This document shows positions 11,644-21,966 of a stretch of 44,705 bases of DNA, one piece after another. Origin of the DNA: Endotrypanum monterogeii (taxonomy: Eukaryota > Euglenozoa > Kinetoplastea > Trypanosomatida > Trypanosomatidae); NCBI GenBank assembly GCA_000333855.2, contig CM007339.1, positions 377,654 to 422,358 of the forward strand, written 5' to 3'. Numbering within the stretch: the first letter of the stretch is position 1; each line of letters opens with the position of its first letter. Position numbers and translations under genes: made by a program. Below the pieces are notes generated by a model. It had not been told where the DNA came from and did no database searches. It was given only the letters and a program-made list of their open reading frames with translations.

Positions 11644-11710
11644 AGGGCCACCATACGTGGAGGCCGAAAGCTCAACTTTTCTTTTTCCGACGATAACCCC
11701 CAATTCTCTT

Positions 11711-13762
11711 ATGATTGCCGGAAATATCACGCACACCTCGGTCACAGCGGTGGTGGCAACGCACGTGTGGCACACAACCTCTGTCAGTGCGTTACGTCTA
11801 CGCCGCTCCTTCAGCGGTTCGGTCGCAGTGGGAGCATCGCTCTCCTCCGCCCTACGGGGATCACATCGACAAGTCAGCAGCACCAAAGGCCCCTTCAACG
11901 ATAATGACGTGGAGGGCCCTGATGGGAAAAGCGAAGCGGTAGGCGGTGGCGAAAAAACAGTGCATTCCTCTGCGTCTACAGCGGCGGCGGGAGAGACCAC
12001 CCGCCGTGGCTTAGGAGGGTGGAAGCGGTTTATCTCGGAAAGTCAAGCGAACCCTTTTGATCTCCCGTCGCCAACATCGCTCTCCTCTTCCCTTTCTCCC
12101 ACCGAAGCTATAGCCTCCTCGGTGGATCGTAAGATTCATGACGACGAAGCTCGTCGAGAGGCAACGTCGGCTCGGCTGATGGGCATGTTCGCTGAGAGTG
12201 CGAAGCATTCTCAGTGGATGCAGGAGCAGCGCCAGAAGTCTCGCGAGAGTTCAGAGTACAAAGAGGAAGCGGCGCCAGCGCGACGGGTGCGCTCTGCCCA
12301 CCACACAGTCGAGTCTAGTCGTATGGAGTACGCATTTGATGAAGACAAAGAGGGTGACATCAGGTCGGGCACGACGGACGAAACGGCGGCAACAGCGTTG
12401 GTTGCCACCACCGGCACTGAGGTATTGGAGCAGGAGCTCCTGGACGATGACTTCCTGTACTATCCGCCTCTGAAAGCCAAGGACGGAGTAGGCTCTGCCG
12501 AGGCAATGAGCACCACCCCGCGTGAGGAACCAGAACGGTATGTCCCTGGACAGCAGGTCATTCCACCCGGCCTGACTCGCTATCGCGTTGATGTTCAGTA
12601 TCAAGGCAGTGATTTTGACGGGTGGTACAAGTCTGTGCAGCGAAAGAAGCACCCAAAGCATGCCGCACCTGCTGGGAGCACTGCCACCGCTGCGGCAGCA
12701 GAGTATGGTGCCGGCTCTCACCACTTCGCTAGAGTCGTCACTGAGGAAGCGCTAGCTGTCGCATTGGACGTGGCCTCCGTGAGCATTGTTGCCGCTGCCA
12801 TTCCAGAAACAGGTGTCTCGGTGCGACGCCTGACGTGCCACGTAGATGTGCCGAGTGAGGTGGAGCTTCAGCCACGCACGATATTGCAGCGCGCTACGCT
12901 CTGGCTGCATCAACGTCGGCAACCGCTTGCCATCCTCAGCTGTCACCCATGCCGCAACCAAGATTTTCATGCCCGTCATAGCGGGGTACGGCGAGTGTAC
13001 TGCTACCGCATTCTGAACCGAATCGCGCCCCCCCTGTTCGACGCGGGGCTGCAGTGGCACGTTGACCGCTACCTCGATGTGTCACGCATGCAGCGCATGG
13101 CACGTCTCATGGAAGGGACACACGACTACGGCTTCTTCACTGACCCCAAAATGGCGAACGCGTTGCGGCGCGCTGCTGCCTCGACAGGAAGCGGCCGAGG
13201 GGGCCCTGTGGTCTCCTCAGCGTACAGTGCGGAGCATGAGCCGCTGACAAGCCATGGGCTGGCGCCGGGCGAGGTGCCAGCGGCGCCGAAGGTTACCGTC
13301 CAGCGCGGTCTTTCTGGATTGGAGCGCGCTGCAGCCTTGCCGACATTCAACGAGTATGGTCAGCGCGTAACAACATATCAAGCAAAGCCGCACGAGTACC
13401 ACCGGGCCAAAACAAATCTGCCGACTGTCCGCACAGTGGACAAGATCGAGGTGGTGCGGCAAGAGGACGAGGTACTTCTTTGGTTTGTCGGGCAGTCCTT
13501 TCTACGCCAACAGATACGCAACATGGTGAGCGTGCTCAAGGCAAGCGGACACGGCCTCTGGGACGACCAAGAAATTCATCACGCCTTTCAAAGCGGCTTC
13601 GAGGTATCGCGAAAGAGATTTCAACGCGAGCGCCTTCCTCCAGCCCCCGTCCATGGGCTTACACTCTGGGACGTGGAATATAGGGCGCAGCACAGGTCGG
13701 ACTTTGTGCCTTACGTGGATGCTGGCCCGTACGAGCCTGTCGACATTTCTCTGCATCAATAG
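11711..13762 (+). CDS. TruA/PUS-family pseudouridine synthase-like protein, likely catalytically altered
   Basis: 683 residues from the ATG at 11711, chosen because upstream codons only read through TA/CA repeats. The N terminus has a mitochondrial-type leader with RLRRSFSG near residue 30. Residues 60-280 are low complexity. TruA-like features follow: YRVDVQYQGSDFDGW near 290 (family pattern YDGxxFxGW), QDFHARHSGVRRVYCYRI near 415-435 (family pattern DFHARxxxxxxxYRY), the MxGTHDY segment near 470, and SFLRQQIRNMV near 598 (family pattern FLxxMVRNxVG). TruA enzymes convert uridine to pseudouridine in tRNA or rRNA using an aspartate in an RTDxGVHA motif. The matching place reads PETGVS (365-370), so Glu366 sits at the Asp position and the Arg is missing. 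A structural or assembly role, for example in mitochondrial ribosome biogenesis, is possible but is inference. Confidence 0.8.
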   Translation: MIAGNITHTSVTAVVATHVWHTTSVSALRLRRSFSGSVAVGASLSSALRGSHRQVSSTKGPFNDNDVEGPDGKSEAVGGGEKTVHSSASTAAAGETTRRGLGGWKRFISESQANPFDLPSPTSLSSSLSPTEAIASSVDRKIHDDEARREATSARLMGMFAESAKHSQWMQEQRQKSRESSEYKEEAAPARRVRSAHHTVESSRMEYAFDEDKEGDIRSGTTDETAATALVATTGTEVLEQELLDDDFLYYPPLKAKDGVGSAEAMSTTPREEPERYVPGQQVIPPGLTRYRVDVQYQGSDFDGWYKSVQRKKHPKHAAPAGSTATAAAAEYGAGSHHFARVVTEEALAVALDVASVSIVAAAIPETGVSVRRLTCHVDVPSEVELQPRTILQRATLWLHQRRQPLAILSCHPCRNQDFHARHSGVRRVYCYRILNRIAPPLFDAGLQWHVDRYLDVSRMQRMARLMEGTHDYGFFTDPKMANALRRAAASTGSGRGGPVVSSAYSAEHEPLTSHGLAPGEVPAAPKVTVQRGLSGLERAAALPTFNEYGQRVTTYQAKPHEYHRAKTNLPTVRTVDKIEVVRQEDEVLLWFVGQSFLRQQIRNMVSVLKASGHGLWDDQEIHHAFQSGFEVSRKRFQRERLPPAPVHGLTLWDVEYRAQHRSDFVPYVDAGPYEPVDISLHQ

Positions 13763-14538
13763 CGCGGGCACATATGAGGCCCATACACTTGAGGCCGTGT
13801 GGGGTCTGTGCGGTTGCCCTTCATACACGCGCGCAGAGGGGAGGTGTTGGGCTTTAAGGGGAATGAGGGGGGGAGGGTCTGGGCAGGTTATGGAGGGAGA
13901 ACGCCGTCGCCTATAATTGAGTGAGCAGAGAGTTGGGGTACTGTCGTGTATGACTTGATCCCTCCCTCCCTCCCTCTACCGATTCCTCCCCTCTCGTGGG
14001 TGTATATGTTTGCTTGATCCCGGAGGCGATGGATCGTGGACCTAAGCGGACGTCTCTGTGCCTGCTTGCTGCAGAGGCTCCACTGGTAAGACATAAGAAC
14101 AGAGGCACTCGCAGCCCCCGCCCTCATCAAAACGACTACCACCACGTAGGCGATGCGCTGGAATCGCTTTTTTTTTTTTTGTGCATTCGATGCTCTACAG
14201 ATTTTTAACTGTTTTTTTTTTTCTTCTCGAGCGCTTCAGACATCTCTAAGCAGCGCTCAAATCGTGGAATGAGAGGGCTGGACTCATCTGAGCAGTGTGT
14301 GGATCTGCAAAAAAAAAAAAAAAGACAAGGAAAACTATACTTTGCTGGGTGAGGAGACGATCGGATCTGCACATAGCGGTGAGTTGTCCTTCCTCTGAGG
14401 AATGCGTTGCCAAATGAGGCCTCTCTTGTGTACCGGGAAGAGAGCGCAGGGTAGAAAAGGAAAGAAAAAAAAAAGGGAGGGTGCACATATAGTTCACATG
14501 GATCGATACATCCCTCCTTTATCGTGGTCAAACGAAAC

Positions 14539-14570
<32 letters not shown>

Positions 14571-15020
14571 AGAACTTTTATTTTCGCCCTCTCTCTTCCC
14601 CCCCCCTCTCCCCAACCTCCTACCTCCTCCTCCTCCTCCCAATTCACACGGGTCTTGTAGTCTTGACCGGGTCGCTCACGTGCAGCCTACACTTGTATAT
14701 CACCGACTATTTTCTCCTTCTAACTATATTCATCCGTTGCTGCTGCTGTTGTTGTTTTTTTTTTTTTGGAGGAGGAGGAAGAACCTGTTGCTAAAAAGGT
14801 ATCGACACAAACACAGCACCTGAGGACGGATTTTGGCCCACAGCTTTGGATTGACACCCTCAGCATACACTACGGAAGAAGTCGCTGCCACCGCCGTGGC
14901 CATCGAGAACCAGCCGCCACATCAAACCGAGTCTTTGACTACTCTACAACAACATCAACAACAACAAAAAAAAACCTTACGAGTAACACTGACCTCCTTT
15001 CCTCGCCCGCGTGTCTAAAA
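13763..15020. other. 1.26 kb intergenic stretch
   Basis: No gene supported. It has a G-rich run just after the previous stop (13860-13890), T/A homopolymers, (AT)n-(GT)n at 14539-14570, and a T-run ending in AG at 14770-14771 that may be the splice acceptor for the next gene. The open frame extending upstream from 15021 begins at a TTG and lies in presumed 5' UTR. Confidence 0.6.
14539..14570. repeat. (AT)n-(GT)n microsatellite
   Basis: About 11 AT units followed by five GT units. Confidence 0.9.
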
Positions 15021-15863
15021 ATGTACCGCGCCCACAGCAAAGATATTAATCGGAACAAAAGTTTCCATCCTCTGACGTTCGGTAACCTGCGTCGTGTCGA
15101 ACAACTCAAGGAAGCCGCAACGCAGGACAAGGAGAAAGCGGCAGAGCGGCAGAAAGAGCTCCAGCGCGATCAGGAGGAGCGTCGCTACGATGAGCTCATG
15201 CTAGCTACCTCGGCCGACTCGTTGAGCGGCGAGTTGGCGCGCTACCGACAGACGCGAAGCATCTTCGCCGCCGAGTACGAGGCGGACGCCAACGGAGTCA
15301 AAGGTGCTTCTGCGTCATCGCCGCAGTCTTCGGAAAAAAGCAAGCAGGAAACACCGGTAAAGGTGCCCACCGGCGCGTCCGCTCCCCTCCACAACTTCCT
15401 CAGCAAGTTCAAGAAAGAGAATGCCCTTGAGGCCACAGGTGTTTCTGTGAAAATCGAAACACAAGAAAACACCACCACCGCCATCTCCGATGAGGCAGAT
15501 GCGTCCACAAGGAAGCGGCCACGAGACGACACCAACGGCCACACAGCCCCAAGCACACACGGCAGCAGCGGCGATGGTGAAGGTGCACTCAAACGAAGCG
15601 AAGACTGTGGTGCGAGTGCGCCGGCTACAGGCTTTGTTACAAGCGCGGAGGCAGCGCAGCTTCGAAGGGAACTGAACCTTGTACAAAAGAAGCGACATGA
15701 TCCGCTGATGCGAGTGAAGCAATATGAAAATCGCTGCGTCGCCGCAGCGGCCACAAAGCATCAGCGCAGCGAGGAGGGGACGGGCACACCGGCAACTGGC
15801 GGAGATGATAAGAAAAAGCTACAGAGCCGCATTCGTGAGTTGCTAGCCCTCAAGAAAAAGTAG
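15021..15863 (+). CDS. Cwc25-like protein with CIR N-terminal domain, putative splicing factor
   Basis: 280 residues from the only in-frame ATG. Residues 8-60 (DINRNKSFHPLTFGNLRRVE then a Lys/Glu/Gln-rich helix with KAAERQKELQRDQEER) match the Cir_N pattern at the start of Cwc25, in which a K-S-[WF]-HP-x-T motif precedes a charged helix. Cwc25 joins the activated spliceosome for the first catalytic step. In trypanosomatids it would serve mostly trans-splicing plus the few cis-spliced introns. The middle is low complexity, with a basic patch KKRPRDD-like near 165-170, and the C terminus has a short charged helix (QKKRHDPLMRVKQYENR near 220) and ends RELLALKKK. Other Cir_N proteins, such as CIR/CBF1-interacting and leukocyte receptor cluster proteins, share the domain, so the orthology is probable but not certain. 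Confidence 0.72.
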   Translation: MYRAHSKDINRNKSFHPLTFGNLRRVEQLKEAATQDKEKAAERQKELQRDQEERRYDELMLATSADSLSGELARYRQTRSIFAAEYEADANGVKGASASSPQSSEKSKQETPVKVPTGASAPLHNFLSKFKKENALEATGVSVKIETQENTTTAISDEADASTRKRPRDDTNGHTAPSTHGSSGDGEGALKRSEDCGASAPATGFVTSAEAAQLRRELNLVQKKRHDPLMRVKQYENRCVAAAATKHQRSEEGTGTPATGGDDKKKLQSRIRELLALKKK

Positions 15864-16808
15864 AAGTCGGCAGCTCAGGATAGAGAGAAAAGGAGGAGGG
15901 AGGGCCGCTCAACACCCTCCTTCCTCCTTTCTCTTTAGTGTCAACAACAATGGTCGAGTATTTTGAATTTCCTCACCCCATGCGAGCTCACCGGGGCTGT
16001 GCGTTTTGCTGCGTTATTATTATTTTTCATTACCTTTATGCTTCTGTCTTCTGTACTTGCTGCTGCTGCTGCTGCTGATGGCACAGAGAGGGGGAACGGG
16101 GGGCTCTTATTTGCTCACCACCCGTCCACACCAACCTGAATACATTTGACCACCCACTACTTTTTTTGAGCGACGTGCATGCAGATGGACACCAAGGGCT
16201 CGTTTCACCCACCCTCCCCCCCCCCCTAAAAAAAAAAGAAAAAAAAAGTGAGCGAGTGGAGAACAACAAGTAAACCTCATTTCACTTAGCAAAAATGCGC
16301 ACGATCATCGATGCAATTGGTTGATTAGGCATCAGGAAGAAGAAATCCAAAGAACAGTGCCTCTTCCCGCCCCCCCTCTATTCTCCACACAAACGCGCGC
16401 GCACAGAAACCGTCTCTGTCTTTTTTTATTATTATTTTTTGTGTGTGTATGTGAACGCTCGCTGCATGACGTCACACACACTCCCTATTTCCATGATGCG
16501 AAGACCTCAGCCGAAGACTCATCTCCTCTCCTGTTTCTCTTATCTCCCCCCCCGCCTCCCTACCTTCCTGTCTCGTGTGTACACGGTACACAGATCCATC
16601 ATAGTTGTTGGCTTGGTGTACTGTTAAGCCTTTTCAGTCAGGCGTCAACCCCTCCTCCTCCTCACCACCGCCAAACACATTCTGAGAATCTTTTTTTTCC
16701 CCCTTAGACGCGGAGAATTAACAGGACACACACACACACACACAAGACATATTTACATATATATATATTTATATTTCTTTATAAGCTAAAAAAAAAAATT
16801 TCAGGACA
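15864..16808. other. 0.95 kb intergenic stretch
   Basis: No gene seen. Contains a (TGC)n/(CTG)n run at about 16055-16078, C9 and A9 runs near 16215-16250, and (CA)n at about 16726-16743. Confidence 0.6.
16691..16707 (+). promoter_or_regulatory. candidate trans-splice acceptor for the PheRS beta gene
   Basis: Eight T, then CCCCC, TT and AG at 16706-16707, a compact polypyrimidine-AG signal that would give a 101 nt 5' UTR. A second AG in TTTCAG lies only 5 nt before the ATG and is an alternative. Confidence 0.5.
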
Positions 16809-18710
16809 ATGCCGACGTTGGCAGTGGCGAAGGATTATATTTGTGGTCTGATCGGAAAGTCCTACACCGATGATGAGTTCAACGATTTATGCTTCCAGTT
16901 CGGTCTGGAGCTCGATGATATCACGAGCGAAAAAGAGATTTACATGCGGGAGCAAGGAAAGAGTTCAAAACTCAACTCGGATTCTCTGGAAACGCCCGCA
17001 CATCTTTCGGAGGAAAAGCTTTACAAGATCGACACCCCTGCAAACCGCCACGACCTCCTCACGGCGGAAGGCATGGCCTGCGCTTTGAGAGTCTTTATGG
17101 GTACCATGCCGCTCCCCAACTACCGAGTGCTTAACCGTGCGAACCCGCTCTACCGCATGACTGTCGAAAAAAATGTGAAGAACGTGCGCGACTATGTGGT
17201 CTGTGCTGTCCTGCGCAACATTCGCTTCAACGAGCGTAGCTACAACAGCTTTATTGACTACCAGGAGAAGCTTCACGCCGGGTTGGCCCGCCGCCGCACC
17301 CTCGCTTCGGTTGGCACCCACGACCTGGACAAGGTAAAGGTGAAGGACTTTATATATGCCTGCCGCCCGCGCGAGACGATCCGGTTTGTCCCACTGCGGC
17401 AGACGAAGGAGTTGAACTGCTCCGGTGATGGTCTTGCGCAGTACTACGCCGAAGACCGCCACATCGGCAAGTACGTGCCACTCATCTCCCCATTCCCTAA
17501 CTACCCCGTCGTGTATGATGGCACAGGCAAAAATGTGTTGTCGCTCCCGCCCATCATCAACTCCCACTACTCCGCCATCTCAGTAGACACAAAAAATATT
17601 TTTATTGAGTGCACGGCTTCCGATCACTACAAGGCGCAGATTCTGGTGAACCAACTCGTATGTGCCTTCTCGGTCTACTGCGATGAGCCCTTCACGGTAG
17701 AGGCCGTGGAGGTGAAGTACGAGGAGCCAGCACCCGATGGCACGACGTCACTCGTGACGCCGACCATGGAGACGAAGGAAATGACAATGAGCGTTGCACG
17801 CCTCAACTCGATTATTGGCATTGCCATGAAGAACGGAACCGAATGTGCAACACTGCTCAAAAAGATGATGTACACGATCAAGGAGACGAAGGAGCATGAG
17901 GTAACGGTGACGGTGCCGCCGGTGCGCTCCGACGTCATCGGTGTTGCTGACGTGATGGAGGATGTCGCCATCGCGTACGGTTACGACAACATCACTTACG
18001 TGGAATGTAAAACCCGGGGCCTCGTCACGCAGACACCGGTGAACAAGGTGACACAGCTTCTCCGCAATGAACTCGCATGTGCAGGCTACACGGAGTTGCT
18101 GACGTTGTCCCTCTGCTCACACGCTGACGCATTCGAGAACCTTGGCCGCGTAGACGACAACGTCGCCGCGCACATAGCCAACCCGCAGACGATGGAGTTC
18201 CAGGTGTGCCGGCCGTCACTGCTCCCCGGGATGCTCAAGACCCTTGCGACGAACAAGTCGAAGCCGCTGCCGCAGCGCTTCTTCGAGTGCTCTGACGTCA
18301 TCCTCCTGGACAACGCGCAAAACTTTCCTCCAGTGTTGGAGCTCAAGACGGACTACGAGACCTGTGGTGCCCGCAACCAATGTCACGTCGCTGCTGCGCA
18401 CTGCAATGGCACCTCTAGCGGGTTTGAGAACATTCATGGTCTCACAGAGCTCACCATGCTGAAGCTTGGCGTCCCGTCGAAGGCGGAGGTCGACGAGGAC
18501 TACAAGGGTGACTACTACACACTGGAGAAGGGCGCAGACGGCGCATTTTTTCCCGGCCGCGCCATGGACATCATTCTTCACCGCGCTGGTCAGTCAGTGC
18601 GCATTGGACATCTTGGCGTCATCCACCCGAACACGCTCAAGGCGTACGACATTCCGAGCCCTTGTTCGTACATGGAGATCAACATTCAGTTTCTCTGTGT
18701 CCCTCTTTAA
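16809..18710 (+). CDS. phenylalanyl-tRNA synthetase beta chain, cytosolic type
   Basis: 633 residues of the eukaryotic/archaeal PheRS beta family. With the alpha chain it forms the alpha2-beta2 enzyme that charges tRNA-Phe; beta carries tRNA-binding and editing functions. Visible regions: N-terminal module with KIDTPANRHDLLTAEG near 73-88 (typical of eukaryotic beta chains), the B3/B4 editing region at about 120-290, a B5 domain at about 320-395 (SVARLNSIIG ... VPPVRSDVIGVADVMEDVAIAYGYDNI), and the catalytic-like core from about 410 (LLRNELACAGYTELLTLSLCSHADAFENL) to the end, with FFPGRAMDIILH and GHLGVIHPNTLKAYDI. Family members are usually near 590 residues, so this is complete and slightly long. 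The C terminus ends with INIQFLCVPL. Confidence 0.97.
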   Translation: MPTLAVAKDYICGLIGKSYTDDEFNDLCFQFGLELDDITSEKEIYMREQGKSSKLNSDSLETPAHLSEEKLYKIDTPANRHDLLTAEGMACALRVFMGTMPLPNYRVLNRANPLYRMTVEKNVKNVRDYVVCAVLRNIRFNERSYNSFIDYQEKLHAGLARRRTLASVGTHDLDKVKVKDFIYACRPRETIRFVPLRQTKELNCSGDGLAQYYAEDRHIGKYVPLISPFPNYPVVYDGTGKNVLSLPPIINSHYSAISVDTKNIFIECTASDHYKAQILVNQLVCAFSVYCDEPFTVEAVEVKYEEPAPDGTTSLVTPTMETKEMTMSVARLNSIIGIAMKNGTECATLLKKMMYTIKETKEHEVTVTVPPVRSDVIGVADVMEDVAIAYGYDNITYVECKTRGLVTQTPVNKVTQLLRNELACAGYTELLTLSLCSHADAFENLGRVDDNVAAHIANPQTMEFQVCRPSLLPGMLKTLATNKSKPLPQRFFECSDVILLDNAQNFPPVLELKTDYETCGARNQCHVAAAHCNGTSSGFENIHGLTELTMLKLGVPSKAEVDEDYKGDYYTLEKGADGAFFPGRAMDIILHRAGQSVRIGHLGVIHPNTLKAYDIPSPCSYMEINIQFLCVPL

Positions 18711-19113
18711 CAAAAGCAAAAAAAAAAAAAGGTTGTGCGCAACGGACAGTGGCAGGTGAGACGATGGAGTTACGGGAGAGAGAAAAGGGAATACCACACA
18801 AGCGGAAGGGGCGTGGGGTTTGCTGGGAGCGAAGAAAAAAAAAAACGTGCTTCAGAACGCGATTGTATCCCTCTTACTCAATCGAGAAAGTGGGCTCCTG
18901 GGAAGTGTGGGTTGGACTTCAGATTGTTTACATCACTGCCTCCCCTCCCCTCTGTGACTATTGTAGCTTCCTCTGCCGTAGTCACACAACACCTTTTTTT
19001 TTCTATCTCATCAGCCTGTTTTGCGTCGGACCGTTCAGAATCCAGATGTTGCTGTTCATCTTTCTTTGTCCCCGGGTGGAGAAGAAGGCGGGACACACGC
19101 GCGCATGCCTTTG

Positions 19114-19135
19114 ATATATATATATATATATATAT
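19114..19135. repeat. (TA)n microsatellite
   Basis: About 11 AT/TA units in the presumed 3' UTR of the PheRS beta gene. Confidence 0.9.
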
Positions 19136-19399
19136 TATTTCCCTGAAATCTCTTCCATGAGGGCACTGACGATGAGGAAATAGGGGAAGAGGGAGCTCGC
19201 ACGCACGCACATATTCAGTGCAGTGACGACGTGACGGAATCGAGTGAGGTCAATGCGAGAGAAAAGAAAGAAAGAGGAGATGGAGGAAGAGGGGGAGGGA
19301 CGATGAATGGGGGGAGCAACGAGGTTGGGGGAGAGGATGTGTGCTGGAAGGTGTGTGTGTGGGGGGGGTCTGTGTGGTGTTATCAAACACGAGGCACTG

Positions 19400-19421
19400 A
19401 TATATATATATATATATATAT
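19400..19421. repeat. (TA)n microsatellite
   Basis: About 11 AT/TA units. Confidence 0.9.
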
Positions 19422-20098
19422 TCGTAGTTTCACTGTCCGCATGACCTTCAATGGTTAACCCCACTTGTATGTCGTTGATGTCATCATCGATTGTCTTCTC
19501 GAATGAAAAAGGGGAAGGATTCCCAACTCGACTCACTCACTGTCCCCCCCCGTCTTGTGCGCACCGCTGCAGTTGTTGCCTGTTCGCGTCTCCACCTTCT
19601 CCCCCTTCTTTCCGTACCCTCGTCAGCTAGGATGTGTCTTGTGGCTCGCAGGCGTACGCTGTGTTACTTTTTTTTTTTCCTATCTTGTCCTTTGTTTCCT
19701 CCGCCACGCCTCAGTAGCTGATAAGAGAAATACGTCAGGAGACTGTCAGGAGTGTTAGCTGCGGCGTTGCATTTGTTTCCCTTCCGTTCCCTGCTCCTTC
19801 TCAGACGTTCTTTTCTCCACACATGCACATGCGAATGCGCGCCTGTCGCCAGAGTGGTCGCTTGATGTGACCTGGGCAAGAACATCGTGGAATTGTTGTA
19901 TGGAAAATCCATGCGGATGAGACCTGTTCTGTTCTTTTTTTTTCCCCGGGAAAAGAGGTCGCAGTGGAAGCGACACAGTCGGGGAAATCAGGAGAAAAAA
20001 ATGCTGAGGCAACCTACTCATCCCTAACGTTTTTTTTTTTTTTGTGTGTGTGGGTGTGGGTGTGTGTGTTTGTGTGTGTGCTTTAGTTTTTTTTCTCG

Positions 20099-20144
20099 TT
20101 TATATAAATAAATATAAATATATATTTATTTATATTTATATTAA
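20099..20144. repeat. AT-only block of ATAAAT/ATTTAT units
   Basis: Every base is A or T. The left half is built of TAAA-type units and the right half of TTTA-type units, giving a near self-complementary stretch that could form a hairpin. Confidence 0.7.
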
Positions 20145-20327
20145 TGGATCTCGTTACCTGTGACCTCCGTGCTTTCTCCCTCCCCCTTTCACCCACCCAC
20201 TGAAATACGTCTCGTTATGCACGCTTCATTGATGTGCGACGTCGCGAAAATATCTGTCCTTATCTGTTGTTCGTGTATTGTATGCGCCCCCACTCCCCTT
20301 CTCCCTCCTTCCCCTATTTACAGCCCC

Positions 20328-20328
<1 letters not shown>

Positions 20329-20361
<33 letters not shown>
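20329..20361. repeat. (CA)n microsatellite
   Basis: About 16 CA units. Confidence 0.95.
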
Positions 20362-20363
<2 letters not shown>

Positions 20364-20583
20364 GCGAGCGTGAGGACGGGCGAGGCAAATGAAGGACATG
20401 AATACGCAAGTTTTAAAAAAAATGATCCCTGGAAGATAAACACGGTATATTTTATTTATTTGCATGTCACCGTCTGTGTCTGTGGGTGTGGGTGTCTTTC
20501 CTTCCTTTTCCTTCTGTTCATACACAAGTATTCCGAAGAACAGAAGAAAAGGGGGGAATGGGGGGAGGAGAACATGTACACAT

Positions 20584-20627
<44 letters not shown>
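20584..20627. repeat. (CA)n-(TA)n compound microsatellite
   Basis: About 11 CA units run directly into about 11 TA units. Confidence 0.95.
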
Positions 20628-21571
20628 CGAAGTCGGAGGACGTAAACAGCAGCAGGTGTGTCTGGGGGTGGCAGAAAGAAAGAAACCACGGCTCTCGGTG
20701 CCAAATATAAATCACCTTTACCAAGCATCACCCAACCCCACCCACAGGTGTGTTCAAGTGAAATGGAATTGCGCATACGACACTGTTCAGGGAGGGTAGC
20801 AGAATTAATGAAATGAAAAAAAAAAGAGAGAGAAAGAAGGGTCGAGGAAGGAAGGGGCGGAGAGATGGGAGGAAGCCATCCCCCTCCACCGATCAGGACT
20901 CCGCATAGCGTTGGTGCATACGACCTGTCCAACAACAACTGTGTCGGCAATCCCCATTCATACAACATTTCTTGTTACATCAACACTCACTTCCTCCTTC
21001 TCTTTTCCCCCCGCCCAATCTAATACACAGAAATATCGATATTAGTGGCTCCGCGAGAGTCCCTTTTTTGTGTGTGCCCCCCTCCCCCCCTTCCTTACCT
21101 TTCATCCCTGAAGTACTGTAGCGAGAAGTTGCAGATTGGGCAAGTGTTTCTTGATGTGCGCAGACGCGCACCCTTGTATGCATACGTACTTACACACACA
21201 CACACACACACCTACAGGCGTGAGCCTTCTTGCTGCGCATTTCTGGTTATCCCCGTCTTGTATTCCGTCACAACAACCTTCGCCTCCAGCTCTGTTCGCA
21301 CCCTCACCGGTACACCACTGAATAAAGTGGCCGGTGTCAGAGAAAGCAGTCCACTGGTATCTGGCATATCAGTTCTGCTGGGCCCACCTGGCTGGAGAGA
21401 AAACATAGACTGCTTAAGGTGCTGGCGCCTCAACGCACGCGGCAGGCGTCGCGGGAGAAATTTTTTCTGAGGTCGTGAATAGAAGGCCACCACCTCTCCC
21501 CCGACCCTCCTTTCCCCATAGAGGACGCATCCAGAAGTGAGGTTGGATTGCAGACAAAAAGTATACATATA

Positions 21572-21576
<5 letters not shown>

Positions 21577-21605
<29 letters not shown>
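21577..21605. repeat. (TA)n microsatellite
   Basis: About 14 TA units. Confidence 0.95.
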
Positions 21606-21609
<4 letters not shown>

Positions 21610-21966
21610 CTGCTGAAAAAGGAGTACGTCAAGATTCTTCTTCTTTTCCGTGGCAGCTGTAGTTGTGGTGCTTTTGTGTACATCATCGTGCACAACATAG
21701 ACGTTACCTGTATATGAAATAACTCACTCTGCTAACCACAACTGTCGACAGTGCCGCACGCACACACCCTGAAAAATAAGCGCAGTGCCAATCTTTCCTT
21801 CTAGTGTGTGTCGGTGTGTTCTGTTTTTTTTACACGTCGGAGCTCGTCACCGCGCTTCTGCTCTTTAGTTGTTGTAACTCTGGACGCTGCTTTCTTCCCT
21901 TCCCCGGGTCTGTGCGTATACGGGTACTGAGGAGGGAGGGGGGGGGCCATAGCAGACCGACGAACC

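Larger units (their letters stand above)
10059..11710. other. 1.65 kb intergenic stretch
   Basis: No gene seen. Contains (GT)n at 10101-10120 and 10411-10427, a G12 run at about 11122-11133, a (TA)n-(CA)n block at 11459-11516 and a long C-rich tract at 11572-11630 just upstream of the next gene. Short ORFs have simple-sequence translations. Confidence 0.65.
18711..21966. other. 3.26 kb intergenic stretch, microsatellite-rich
   Basis: No gene could be supported. It holds (TA)n at 19114-19135, 19400-19421 and 21577-21605, (GT)n-like T/G DNA at 20041-20082, an AT-only block at 20099-20144, (CA)n at 20329-20361 and (CA)n-(TA)n at 20584-20627. An ORF at about 21180-21470 has mixed composition but no recognisable motif. 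AG at 21930-21931 after a pyrimidine-rich stretch may be the acceptor for the next gene. Confidence 0.6.

Noticed and set aside
14766..15020. 85-residue N-terminal extension of the Cwc25-like gene
   Set aside because: It starts at TTG, has no in-frame ATG before 15021 and reads as leader sequence with CAA repeats.
21045..21470. Possible gene between the PheRS beta gene and the first large unknown protein
   Set aside because: The frame runs through C-rich and CA-repeat DNA, and no motif or consistent codon bias was seen in any of the overlapping frames.
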